Part shown: positions 8,804 to 16,912 of the stretch, piece after piece
How the letters are laid out: every line of letters starts with the position of its first letter
How positions within the stretch are numbered: the stretch's first letter is position 1
NCBI RefSeq assembly: GCF_003254115.1
Contig: NZ_QKZV01000002.1
Span: forward strand, 451,736 to 515,735
Reading direction: 5' to 3'
DNA: 64,000 bases
From: Hydrotalea sandarakina
GTDB taxonomy: Bacteria; Bacteroidota; Bacteroidia; Chitinophagales; Chitinophagaceae
Program-made: the position numbers and the translations under genes
Notes under the pieces: model-generated
Told to the model about the DNA's origin: nothing
What the model saw: only the letters and a program-made list of their open reading frames with translations
Database searches by the model: none

Positions 8804-8856
8804 ATTTTAAGTTAGATAATTAAGCCTTTTAGTCGGGGCTGAACACAACTTAAAAT
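8804..8856 (+). promoter_or_regulatory. Stem structure in the rpsH-rplF spacer
   Basis: A perfect 10-bp outer stem ATTTTAAGTT/AACTTAAAAT (8804-8813 with 8847-8856) encloses a small inner hairpin AGCC/GGCT (8823-8826 with 8837-8840). It ends 27 nt before the rplF ATG. There is no T-run, so it is not a terminator. A translational control site or an RNase processing site are the plausible readings. Confidence 0.4.
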
Positions 8857-8883
8857 CATTATCAATAAAACTAAAAAACGACT

Positions 8884-9438
8884 ATGTCAAGAATTGGAAA
8901 AAAACCGGTACAAATTCCTAAGGGTGTAACCATTACAGTTGGAAATGACAATGTTGTAAGTGTTAAAGGCCCCAAAGGTGAATTAAAACAAGCTGTTGAT
9001 AGAGACATTATAGTTACTGTATCAGATAACACTCTGAATTTATCACGTCCTACCGACCAAATTCGCCATCGTGCCATGCATGGCTTGTATCGCTCATTAA
9101 TTGCTAACATGATTAAGGGGGTTACTGACGGATTTAAGAAAGAATTGGAATTGGTTGGTGTTGGTTTTAAAGCTTCAAATCAGGGAAATACATTAGACTT
9201 GTCTTTAGGTTATTCTCACAACATTATTTTTGAAGTACCTAAAGAACTAAAAGTTGCAACTGCTACTGAAAAAGGTAAAAACCCAACTATTACTTTGGAA
9301 AGTATAGATAAACAATTATTGGGTCAAGTAGCTGCCAAAATTCGTAGCCTGCGTAAACCTGAGCCTTATAAAGGAAAAGGTGTTAAATACTCTGATGAAA
9401 TTATTAGAAGAAAAGCGGGTAAAGCTGCTGGCAAATAA
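8884..9438 (+). CDS. rplF: 50S ribosomal protein L6 (uL6)
   Basis: Two-domain 50S protein near the factor-binding site. The 184 residues begin SRIGKKPVQIPKGVTI and contain VKGPKGELKQ, ELVGVGFKASNQGN and the C-terminal signature LRKPEPYKGKGVKYSDEIIR. The length agrees with the family (about 177-184). Confidence 0.97.
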   Translation: MSRIGKKPVQIPKGVTITVGNDNVVSVKGPKGELKQAVDRDIIVTVSDNTLNLSRPTDQIRHRAMHGLYRSLIANMIKGVTDGFKKELELVGVGFKASNQGNTLDLSLGYSHNIIFEVPKELKVATATEKGKNPTITLESIDKQLLGQVAAKIRSLRKPEPYKGKGVKYSDEIIRRKAGKAAGK

Positions 9439-9490
9439 CCATTAACAAATAAAACTTCCGGCAGAATCGGAAGCATAAAAGATAAAAGCA

Positions 9491-9844
9491 ATGAATAGTA
9501 AACTTGTTCAAAGACAAAAAATAAGATACCGTATTCGTAAAAAGGTATCGGGTACTGCTACTAAGCCTCGTTTAGCTGTGTTTAGAAGTAATGCAGAGAT
9601 TTATGCACAATTAATTGACGATGAAAAAGGATTAACATTAGCTGCTGCTTCATCACGCGATAAACAAATATTAGTACAGAAAATTACTAAAGTTGAAAAA
9701 GCTAAATTGGTAGGTAATGCTATTGCGCAAAAGGCAATTGCATTAGGTATAACTGCTTGTGTTTTTGACAGAGGTGGAAATTTATACCATGGCAGAGTAA
9801 AAAGTGTTGCTGATGGTGCCAGAGAAGGTGGATTACAATTTTAA
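9491..9844 (+). CDS. rplR: 50S ribosomal protein L18 (uL18)
   Basis: Binds 5S rRNA together with L5. The 117 residues have the basic N-terminus ([20 protein letters not shown]), the [18 protein letters not shown] strand and the C-terminal [20 protein letters not shown] with REGGLQF. Length is normal. The gene lies 52 bp after rplF and 28 bp before rpsE. Confidence 0.97.
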   Translation: MNSKLVQRQKIRYRIRKKVSGTATKPRLAVFRSNAEIYAQLIDDEKGLTLAAASSRDKQILVQKITKVEKAKLVGNAIAQKAIALGITACVFDRGGNLYHGRVKSVADGAREGGLQF

Positions 9845-9872
9845 TTAAATTAATACATAATCATTTAGATCC

Positions 9873-10394
9873 ATGTCTAAAATAACTGAAAATAAAGTAA
9901 AGCTTACCGGTGAAGTTGAACTAAAAGAAAAAGTAGTTGCCATTAACCGGGTAGTAAAAACCACAAAAGGTGGACGTACATTTAGTTTTTCTGCTTTAGT
10001 AGTTGTGGGTAATGGTAAGGGAATCGTTGGTCAGGGCTTAGGAAAAGCAAAAGAAGTTCAGGAAGCTATTTCTAAAGGCATTGACGATGCTAAAAAGAAT
10101 TTAGTAAAAGTTCCGGTAATGCATGGTACTATTCCTCATGAACAATTTTCTAAAGCAGGTGCAGCTAAGGTTTTAATTAAACCTGCTGCTCATGGAGCCG
10201 GAGTAATTGCCGGTGGTAGCATGCGTGCTGTTTTAGAAAGTGCCGGTGTTACCGACGTGTTGGCTAAAAGTTTAGGATCTGCTAACCCGCATAATGTGGT
10301 GAAAGCTACTATTAAAGCTTTAACCGAGCTACGTGAACCCGTACAAGTTGCTAAAGATCGTAACTTAAAACTAACCAAAGTATTCAATGGCTAA
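9873..10394 (+). CDS. rpsE: 30S ribosomal protein S5 (uS5)
   Basis: 30S protein important for decoding fidelity. In the 173-residue product the double-stranded-RNA-binding-like N-domain is [20 protein letters not shown] with [19 protein letters not shown]. The C-domain contains [20 protein letters not shown] and [20 protein letters not shown]. No deletion of the conserved loop linked to spectinomycin resistance is apparent. Confidence 0.97.
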   Translation: MSKITENKVKLTGEVELKEKVVAINRVVKTTKGGRTFSFSALVVVGNGKGIVGQGLGKAKEVQEAISKGIDDAKKNLVKVPVMHGTIPHEQFSKAGAAKVLIKPAAHGAGVIAGGSMRAVLESAGVTDVLAKSLGSANPHNVVKATIKALTELREPVQVAKDRNLKLTKVFNG

Positions 10395-10431
10395 ACAATT
10401 GCCTTAGCATTGTTTAAAATTTCTATTCATT

Positions 10432-10614
10432 ATGAAAAAAATTAAAATTACACAAATAAAAAGTGGTATTGACCGGTCTGAAAGGCAAAAGAAAACCTTG
10501 GTAGCACTTGGTTTAAATAAATTACATGCCACTCGTGAAGTTGAAGCTACTCCTCAAATATTAGGAATGGTTAATAAAGTTAGCCATTTGGTAAAAGTAG
10601 AAGAAGTTAAATAA
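10432..10614 (+). CDS. rpmD: 50S ribosomal protein L30 (uL30)
   Basis: Small 50S protein of 60 residues with the family pattern KIKITQIKSGIDRSERQKKT, LVALGLNKLHATREVE and INKVSHLVKVEE-like end (here MVNKVSHLVKVEEVK). Ferredoxin-like beta-alpha-beta fold in known members. A terminator-like hairpin follows before rplO. Confidence 0.95.
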   Translation: MKKIKITQIKSGIDRSERQKKTLVALGLNKLHATREVEATPQILGMVNKVSHLVKVEEVK

Positions 10615-10633
10615 TTTTTGAATATTTATGCTT

Positions 10634-10698
10634 AATGGTATGTAAATGAAATTACATACCATTTTGCGTTCTTTTTTTAATGCGAGGGGCGATTCCCC
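10634..10698 (+). promoter_or_regulatory. Terminator-like hairpin inside the operon (rpmD-rplO)
   Basis: A perfect 12-bp stem AATGGTATGTAA/TTACATACCATT (10634-10645 with 10652-10663), loop ATGAAA, is followed after 8 nt by seven T (10672-10678). A second small hairpin GGGG/CCCC sits at 10686-10698. This is the strongest stem inside the ribosomal operon. No promoter of the TAnnTTTG type is seen between it and rplO, so a full stop here would silence rplO and secY. Partial attenuation or mRNA processing fits better. Confidence 0.5.
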
Positions 10699-10721
10699 GA
10701 TAAGTACAAAATCAATTAAAC

Positions 10722-11171
10722 ATGAAATTACACAACTTAAAACCAGCAACTGGTTCAACACACAAGCAAAAAAGATTAGGAAGAGGTGAAGCCTCAGGTA
10801 AAGGTGGTACATCTACTCGCGGTAACAAAGGTGGTCAAAGCCGTGCAGGTTACCAACGTAAAAATGCATTTGAAGGTGGTCAAATGCCTATTCAGCGTCG
10901 CTTACCTAAGCGTGGTTTTAAAAACATTAACAGAGTTGAGTATAAAGTTTTCAACTTAGGCCAAATTGAAAGCCTTAATGAAAAATATGCTTTCTCTGAA
11001 TTTTCATTAGAAAACCTATACATTAATGGTTTGGTAAATAGAACCGATAAAGTTAAAATACTGGCTAATGGCGAATTAAAATCTAAATTAAATTTTAAAG
11101 TGAATGCTATTAGCGAAAAAGCAAAATCTGCTATTGAAGCTCTTGGCGGAACTGTTGAACTAATTAAATAA
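10722..11171 (+). CDS. rplO: 50S ribosomal protein L15 (uL15)
   Basis: 50S protein with a long basic, glycine-rich N-terminal arm: MKLHNLKPATGSTHKQKRLG, then GRGEASGKGGTSTRGNKGGQ and AFEGGQMPIQRRLPKRGFKN. The globular C-terminal part ends AIEALGGTVELIK. The 149-residue length is normal. It lies behind the internal hairpin at 10634, which could set its level and that of secY. Confidence 0.97.
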   Translation: MKLHNLKPATGSTHKQKRLGRGEASGKGGTSTRGNKGGQSRAGYQRKNAFEGGQMPIQRRLPKRGFKNINRVEYKVFNLGQIESLNEKYAFSEFSLENLYINGLVNRTDKVKILANGELKSKLNFKVNAISEKAKSAIEALGGTVELIK

Positions 11172-11247
11172 TTTACCGTATATTGCCCTGCGCATTTTTT
11201 AATTAAGACAGTTTACCTTAGGTTTTCAACTATTAACAACAGTATTT

Positions 11248-12600
11248 GTGAAAAAATTCATTAAAACCATACAGAACATTTGGAGTATTGAAGAACTACG
11301 TAATAAAATTGTTATTACGTTGGCTTTAATATTAGTTTATCGGTTTGGTACCCACGTGGTATTACCCGGAATTGATCCTAATTTGTTAGACCAAAGCAAA
11401 CTTAATGCAGCTAATAAAGGCTTGTTAGGTTTGTTTGATACGTTTGCAGGTGGTGCTTTTACGCAGGCTTCTATTTTTGCATTGGGTATTATGCCTTACA
11501 TTTCTGCTTCTATCTTTATGCAGTTAATGACCATCTTAGTACCTCAATTGCAAAAGATTCAAAAAGAAGGAACCAGCGGTCAAAATAAAATTAACCAATG
11601 GACGCGTTATTTAACCGTAATTGTTACTGCCTTTCAGGCCGGTGCTTATGTTGCTTATTTAACGAATCCTCAAGGTGGTTATGCTCAAGCCATTTTGTTA
11701 GATAGAACTGTATTTACATTTACAACCATTATTACCCTTTCTGCAGGTACTTTATTTGTAATGTGGTTAGGTGAAAAAATTCAAGATAAAGGTTTAGGTA
11801 ATGGTACTTCTATCATTATTATGGTGGGCATTTTGGCTCGTTTTCCTCAAGCAACTATTCAGGAATTTTCTGCCAAAAGTGAAAAAGCCGGTGGTGGTTT
11901 GTTAATTTTCTTAATTGAAATAGCCATCCTGGTTGCTGTTATCATGAGCCTTATTATTTTAGTGCAAGGAGTAAGAAAAATACCTGTAAACTACGCTAAG
12001 CAAATAATTGGTAACAGACAATTTGGTGGTGCACGTCAATTCCTGCCCGTTAAAGTGAACAGCGCCGGTGTTATGCCTATCATCTTCGCTCAGGCTATTA
12101 TGTTTTTACCTACGCTTGTTTCTTTTACCAATATTGAATCTGCAAAAGGTATTATCAAAATTTTTAACGATCACAGTAATCCATGGTACATGCTTATTTA
12201 TGGCATTATGGTGATTGGTTTTACCTTCTTGTATACTGCCTTAATTTTTAATCCTAAACAAATTTCTGAGGACTTAAAGCGTAACAACGGTTTTATTCCC
12301 GGTGTAAAACCCGGACAACCAACTACCGATTATATTGGCGCTATTATGGATAAAGTTACTTTGCCCGGTGCCATCTTTTTAGCCATAGTTGGTATTATGC
12401 CTGGTTTCGCTCAAAAATTAGGTGTAACCAGTGCATTTAGTACGTTTTACGGAGGTACCTCATTATTGATTATGGTAGCTGTAATTTTAGATACATTGCA
12501 GCAAATAGAAACCTATTTGCTCATGCGTCAGTACGATGGTTTAATGTCTGGTGGTGGTCGCATTCAAGGTCGTCAAAGTATTACTTCATCTGTTATGTAA
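11248..12600 (+). CDS. secY: Preprotein translocase subunit SecY
   Basis: Central channel of the Sec translocon in the inner membrane. The 450-residue product has about ten hydrophobic segments. It begins with IKTIQNIWSIEELRNKIVIT, has the plug-region motif (FDTFAGGAFTQASIFALGIM) and the cytoplasmic loop motif NNGFIPGVKPGQPTTDYIG. The start is GTG at 11248; the sequence from that codon matches the usual SecY N-terminus and no upstream ATG fits. It is the last gene before the operon terminator. Confidence 0.96.
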   Translation: MKKFIKTIQNIWSIEELRNKIVITLALILVYRFGTHVVLPGIDPNLLDQSKLNAANKGLLGLFDTFAGGAFTQASIFALGIMPYISASIFMQLMTILVPQLQKIQKEGTSGQNKINQWTRYLTVIVTAFQAGAYVAYLTNPQGGYAQAILLDRTVFTFTTIITLSAGTLFVMWLGEKIQDKGLGNGTSIIIMVGILARFPQATIQEFSAKSEKAGGGLLIFLIEIAILVAVIMSLIILVQGVRKIPVNYAKQIIGNRQFGGARQFLPVKVNSAGVMPIIFAQAIMFLPTLVSFTNIESAKGIIKIFNDHSNPWYMLIYGIMVIGFTFLYTALIFNPKQISEDLKRNNGFIPGVKPGQPTTDYIGAIMDKVTLPGAIFLAIVGIMPGFAQKLGVTSAFSTFYGGTSLLIMVAVILDTLQQIETYLLMRQYDGLMSGGGRIQGRQSITSSVM

Positions 12601-12621
12601 GCTATTAATTGTTATTGATAT

Positions 12622-12660
12622 AAACCTGTTGGGCTTGTGCCTGACAGGTTTTCTTTTTTT
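12622..12660 (+). terminator. Terminator of the S10/spc operon after secY
   Basis: An 8-bp stem AAACCTGT/ACAGGTTT (12622-12629 with 12644-12651) is followed by TTCTTTTTTT. It closes the ribosomal operon right after secY. Confidence 0.88.
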
Positions 12661-12701
12661 TATTAGTTGTTCAATTCACGAATTTATAATCTAACTACAT
12701 T

Positions 12702-12709
12702 TAACTTTG
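12702..12709 (+). promoter_or_regulatory. Promoter -7 element of map
   Basis: TAACTTTG matches TAnnTTTG exactly and ends 31 nt before ATG 12741. No good -33 TTG is seen at 19-21 bp. Because transcription should begin near 12715, the ATG at 12717 would be almost leaderless, which favours ATG 12741. Confidence 0.6.
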
Positions 12710-12740
12710 ACTTAGGATGTCACGTAGAAATAATATTAAT

Positions 12741-13547
12741 ATGATGTATGTAAAAACGGAACAGGAAATTGAATACATGAAGCAAGCTGCCCTTTTAGTA
12801 AGTAAAACATTAGCTGAGGTTGCTGCTTTTTTAAAGCCCGGTGTAACAACCATGCAAATAGATAAACTTTGTTTTGAATTTGTGAAGGATCATCAAGCTA
12901 TACCCTCATTTTTAAATTACCATGGTTATCCTTATTCTGTATGTGCTTCAGTAAATGATGTAGTAGTGCATGGTTTCCCAAACAATCATCCCATAAAAGA
13001 AGGCGACATTGTTTCTATTGATATGGGTGTAATTTTAAACGGTTGGCATGGTGATCATGCTTATACTTTTATTATGGGCGATGTGTCGGCAGACGTTTTG
13101 CAGCTTGTAAAAATTACCAAGGAAAGTTTATATAAGGGCATTGAAAAAGCTATTGCAGGAAACAGAGTAGGTGATATTTCATTTGCTATTCAAGAACATA
13201 CTGAAAAGAAAATGGGATATGGTGTTGTTCGTGAATTGGTTGGTCATGGTTTGGGTCGCTCATTACACGAAGACCCACAGGTACCCAATTATGGTAAAAG
13301 AGGTAATGGACCTAAACTAAAAGAGAATATTGTACTGGCTATAGAACCCATGATTAACTTAGGTTCCAAAGATGTTTATACTGATAAAGATGGATGGACT
13401 GTAAAAACCCGTGATGGTAAGGTATCTGTTCATTTTGAACATGATGTTTGCGTAAAAAAAGATAAACCGCTTATCTTATCTGATTATAGTATAATTGAAG
13501 CAGTAGAAAAAAAGAATGTTCATTTAAATACAAGCTATTATTCTTAA
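12741..13547 (+). CDS. map: Methionine aminopeptidase, type I
   Basis: Removes the initiator methionine from new proteins. The 268 residues carry the five metal ligands in the usual order: Asp in SIDMGVIL, Asp in HGDHAYTF, His in VGHGLGRSLHEDPQVPN, Glu in AIEPMINL and Glu in HFEHDV. The substrate-binding His lies in VVHGFP. An in-frame ATG at 12717 would add eight polar residues but falls too close to the promoter. In many Bacteroidetes map is followed by infA, rpmJ and the alpha operon; here a peptidase gene follows instead. Confidence 0.95.
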   Translation: MMYVKTEQEIEYMKQAALLVSKTLAEVAAFLKPGVTTMQIDKLCFEFVKDHQAIPSFLNYHGYPYSVCASVNDVVVHGFPNNHPIKEGDIVSIDMGVILNGWHGDHAYTFIMGDVSADVLQLVKITKESLYKGIEKAIAGNRVGDISFAIQEHTEKKMGYGVVRELVGHGLGRSLHEDPQVPNYGKRGNGPKLKENIVLAIEPMINLGSKDVYTDKDGWTVKTRDGKVSVHFEHDVCVKKDKPLILSDYSIIEAVEKKNVHLNTSYYS

Positions 13548-13587
13548 ATATGCTTGATTTTTTTTCATTCATTGAAAATTGGCTTAC

Positions 13588-15135
13588 ATGCGTCAATATT
13601 TAAAGTACCTATTTGCTTTGCTCAGTGCTTGTTTTGTTGGGTTTGCTTCCAATGCTCAAAATGATTTGCAATGGTTTCAAAAATATGTTCAACAAAATAA
13701 GGAAACCATCTTGCAGCAGTATATTGATTTTGTAAACATACCCAATGTTGTTTCGCAAAAAAATGCCTTTGCTTATAATGCTGATTACTTGGTTCAATTT
13801 ATGCAGCGTGCTGGCATACAAAACACCTTGTTACTCTTTACGGATAATACAAAGCCACCTGTAGTTTATGGTGAGTTAATGGTGCCGAATGCCACACAAA
13901 CTATTGTGTTTTATGCACATTATGATGGGCAACCGGCCGATAGCAGTGGTTGGTATAAGGGATTAAATCCATTTAAACCCTCGTTCTTTACCAATGCTAT
14001 TCATAATGGCGGTAAGGAATTGACGAAAGAAGAATGGCTAAAACAACTCAACGATAATTTTAGAATTTATGCACGTGGTGCTGCAGATGATAAAGCCGGG
14101 GTAATGGCTATACTACAAGCATTCATAGCTTTGAAAAAGCAAAATCTTTTACCTACTGTCAATGTTAAATTCTTTTTTGAAGGGGAAGAAGAAGCCGGTT
14201 CACCCAACTTAGCAAAAATATTGGCTCACTATAAATCATTATTACAATCAGATGTTTGGATAATTTGTGATGGGCCACAACCCGCTAATGGAAAAAATTT
14301 ATTGTCGTTTGGTGTACGTGGCGACACACACATGGACATTACTTTATATGGAAGCAAGACGCCATTACATAGCGGGCATTATGGTAATTGGGCACCCAAT
14401 CCGGCTTGGAATATGGTACATTTATTGGCTTCCATGAAAAACGATAGCGGTATTGTTACCATCCCTAATTTTTATAGCGATGTGCAACCCATATCCAATG
14501 CAGAAAAAAAAGTTTGGAATCAAATTCAGCAAAATGATGCATTGTTAAAAGAACAATTTGGTTTCTCTGGAAATGAAATGAATGGAATATCGCTAATAAA
14601 CGCTATACAACTACCTACTTTAAACATTAATGGTATAGCCAGTGGGCATGTGGGTAATTTGTCCACCAATAGTATTCCTGCCACTGCTTCAGTTAGTATT
14701 GATTTGCGATTGGTTCCCGGAAATGATTATTTAAAACAACAACAGAAAGTAATTCAACACATAACAAGTAAAGGGTACTACGTTATAAGCCATGAACCTA
14801 CTGATGAAGAAAGGATGAAATATCCCCTTATTGCTAAGGTTGAGACCGGATCAGGCTACAATGCACAAAAAACACCCATAGATTGGCCAATGTCGCAACA
14901 AATTATTAAGGCAGTTAATGAAGTATCACCTAACGGATTAATCATCATGCCATTAACAGGTGGAAGCTTACCCTTAATTATTATTGAACAACAATTAGGC
15001 GCAAAAGCTATATCGTTACCCATTGCTAATTATGATGACAATCAGCATGCCGCTAACGAAAATATACGGATAGGTAATTTTTGGAATGGCATAAAAGAGA
15101 TTCTTTCAATTATGACTATGAAAAATGGGCAATAA
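13588..15135 (+). CDS. Secreted M20-family metallopeptidase (dipeptidase-like)
   Basis: Zinc-dependent exopeptidase of the ArgE/DapE/carboxypeptidase family, probably hydrolysing small peptides in the periplasm. The 515 residues start with a signal peptide (KYLFALLSACFVGFASNA, cut before QND). Metal and catalytic residues are visible: YAHYDGQPAD (His, Asp), ARGAADDKAGVM (bridging Asp) and FEGEEEAGSPN (catalytic Glu and ligand Glu); a His lies in DDNQHAANENI near the end. The dimerisation domain is in the middle. A TTG three codons upstream is a less likely start. The last 11 bases overlap the next gene, suggesting coupling. The exact substrate is unknown. Confidence 0.88.
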   Translation: MRQYLKYLFALLSACFVGFASNAQNDLQWFQKYVQQNKETILQQYIDFVNIPNVVSQKNAFAYNADYLVQFMQRAGIQNTLLLFTDNTKPPVVYGELMVPNATQTIVFYAHYDGQPADSSGWYKGLNPFKPSFFTNAIHNGGKELTKEEWLKQLNDNFRIYARGAADDKAGVMAILQAFIALKKQNLLPTVNVKFFFEGEEEAGSPNLAKILAHYKSLLQSDVWIICDGPQPANGKNLLSFGVRGDTHMDITLYGSKTPLHSGHYGNWAPNPAWNMVHLLASMKNDSGIVTIPNFYSDVQPISNAEKKVWNQIQQNDALLKEQFGFSGNEMNGISLINAIQLPTLNINGIASGHVGNLSTNSIPATASVSIDLRLVPGNDYLKQQQKVIQHITSKGYYVISHEPTDEERMKYPLIAKVETGSGYNAQKTPIDWPMSQQIIKAVNEVSPNGLIIMPLTGGSLPLIIIEQQLGAKAISLPIANYDDNQHAANENIRIGNFWNGIKEILSIMTMKNGQ

Positions 15136-16363
15136 AAAAGTTTTAATGGTGGTTGGTGGTGGAGCTGCAGGTTTTTTCTGCGCTATTAATGCAGCTGAAA
15201 TGAATCCGGACTTAGAGGTAGTTATTCTTGAAAAATCCAATAAGGTACTTTCAAAAGTTAAAATTAGTGGTGGTGGCCGTTGTAATGTTACCCATGCTTG
15301 CTTTGATATATCAGAACTTATTCAATATTATCCAAGGGGGGGCCAATTTTTAAAAAAATGCTTTCATTGGTTTAACCCTCAGCACACCATTCAATGGTTT
15401 AAGTTGCGTAATGTTCATTTAGTTGCCGAGCCCGATGGAAGAATGTTTAGTTCTACCAACACTTCGCAAACAATCATCAATTGTTTCTTAGATGAAGCGA
15501 GGAAAAAAAATATTAGAATAATGTTGAATAAAAATATTACTTCAATTATTTCTGCTAATCAACTTTTTAAATTAACAACACATACTTCAGAAACATTCGA
15601 AGCCAATTATGTTTGTATAACTACCGGTGGATTTCCTAAACCGGAACAATGGAATTGGATAGCCGCATTAGGGCATACAATTGTACCTCCGGTTCCTTCA
15701 TTATTTACATTTAATATGCACAAACATGCCATTCAGCAATTATCAGGCATTGCAATACCAAATGTATGTGTGCGTATTGCGAATACTAAATTAGAACAAA
15801 GCGGTGCACTGTTAATAACGCATTTTGGTTTTAGTGGTCCGGCAATTCTAAAATTATCGGCTTGGGGCGCCAGGTGGTTGGCAGAAAACAATTACCATTT
15901 TAACATCAATATTAATTGGATATCTAATGAAACTGAGCATACTATTCGCTCTTCATTACAAACATATCGTTCAACCAATCCTAAGCAGTCAATAGGTACC
16001 CGTTGTATGTATAATTTCCCTGAAAGATTATGGCATTATTTTTTAACTGCAGTTCAAATAAATCCACAAAGTAAATGGGCTGATATTTCAAATCAACAAA
16101 TTAATCAGCTTATTAAAAAATTGCTGTACGATAGTTATTTAATTCAAGGTAAAACAACATTTAAAGACGAGTTTGTTACAGCAGGCGGTGTTCAATTAAA
16201 TGAGGTAAATGCTAATACAATGGAAAGTAAGAAAATTCCCGGATTATATTTTGCCGGAGAAGTTTTGGATATTGATGGTGTTACCGGTGGTTTTAATTTT
16301 CAAAATGCTTGGACAACAGCCTTCATAGCTGCATCTGCCATTGCCAAATCATCGCGGCAATAA
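15125..16363 (+). CDS. FAD-dependent oxidoreductase of the YhiN/HI0933 family
   Basis: Predicted flavoprotein of unknown physiological substrate, cytosolic. The dinucleotide-binding motif VVGGGAAGFFCAINAAE is at the N-terminus, followed by the family-specific KISGGGRCNVTHA. The second glycine-rich stretch FVTAGGVQLNEVN and the C-terminal PGLYFAGEVLDIDGVTGGFN with FQNAWTTAFIA close the FAD fold. The 412-residue length is typical. The start overlaps the end of the peptidase gene by 11 bp, so the two are probably cotranscribed; no functional link is known to me. Confidence 0.88.
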   Translation: MGNKKVLMVVGGGAAGFFCAINAAEMNPDLEVVILEKSNKVLSKVKISGGGRCNVTHACFDISELIQYYPRGGQFLKKCFHWFNPQHTIQWFKLRNVHLVAEPDGRMFSSTNTSQTIINCFLDEARKKNIRIMLNKNITSIISANQLFKLTTHTSETFEANYVCITTGGFPKPEQWNWIAALGHTIVPPVPSLFTFNMHKHAIQQLSGIAIPNVCVRIANTKLEQSGALLITHFGFSGPAILKLSAWGARWLAENNYHFNININWISNETEHTIRSSLQTYRSTNPKQSIGTRCMYNFPERLWHYFLTAVQINPQSKWADISNQQINQLIKKLLYDSYLIQGKTTFKDEFVTAGGVQLNEVNANTMESKKIPGLYFAGEVLDIDGVTGGFNFQNAWTTAFIAASAIAKSSRQ

Positions 16364-16369
16364 AATAAA

Positions 16370-16398
16370 AAACTGCCCATTGTTTTAGTGGGCAGTTT
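16370..16398. terminator. Bidirectional terminator
   Basis: A 10-bp stem AAACTGCCCA/TGGGCAGTTT (16370-16379 with 16389-16398) lies between convergent genes. A-rich sequence on the left and T-rich sequence on the right let it serve both strands. Confidence 0.8.
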
Positions 16399-16420
16399 AG
16401 CATTTATTTCTAATATTTTA

Positions 16421-16681
16421 TTAGCCATTCTTTTTTGGTGTTTTATTGGCTTTGTAGCGCATATCGGGGGTACCATCTTTTTTCTTAGGACCTTCCTGTT
16501 TTTTCTGCATCTTATTTTCTTTATAACGCATATCGGCTGATCCATCTTTTTTAGTGTGTACCTGTTTAGTAGTAGTTGTTTCTTTTTTTGTTTTTGTAGG
16601 TTGCTGTGTTTTAGCAGCTTGTGCAAAAGAAACAGTAGTTAAAAAGGCTAATGCCATAAATAATGATAGAATTTTTTTCAT
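16421..16681 (-). CDS. Small secreted Lys-rich repeat protein, function unknown
   Basis: 86 residues with a clear signal peptide (MKKILSLFMALAFLTTVSFA, cut near AQA). The mature part of about 64 residues is very rich in Lys and Thr. It contains two copies of a 14-residue unit, KKDGSADMRYKENK and KKDGTPDMRYKANK, separated by MQKKQEGPK. No cysteine and no catalytic signature are present. It is likely periplasmic, extended and strongly basic; binding to an acidic partner is only a guess. It stands alone between rpsA and the flavoprotein gene. I do not recognise a named family. Confidence 0.7.
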   Translation of the reverse strand: MKKILSLFMALAFLTTVSFAQAAKTQQPTKTKKETTTTKQVHTKKDGSADMRYKENKMQKKQEGPKKKDGTPDMRYKANKTPKKNG

Positions 16682-16874
16682 TTTTCATTGTTTTAGATGA
16701 TGTAATAGTTGAATTGCAGTTTTACCAACGAAAACTGGTCAATAAATATATTAAAACTTTCTTTTGGTTGTGCTGTTATTTTTTTTTGAATAGATATTTT
16801 TAGGGCCACCTAGAAAAGCCCCCAATTTTTAAATAAAACCCCCTAAAATTCATCGTTTATCTGTCAAAAATGCC

Positions 16875-16882
16875 TACTTTTG
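16875..16882 (+). promoter_or_regulatory. Promoter -7 element of rpsA
   Basis: TACTTTTG matches TAnnTTTG exactly and ends 30 nt before ATG 16913. No clear -33 TTG is seen. The 231-bp gap 16682-16912 otherwise shows only A/T-rich sequence and short C runs. Confidence 0.65.
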
Positions 16883-16912
16883 CAGCCCGAATTAAACCAA
16901 TCGGGTATTATT

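Noticed and set aside
12717-12740. ATG at 12717 as start of map
   Set aside because: It lies only 7 bases after the -7 element, so there would be almost no leader, and the added residues are not family-like.
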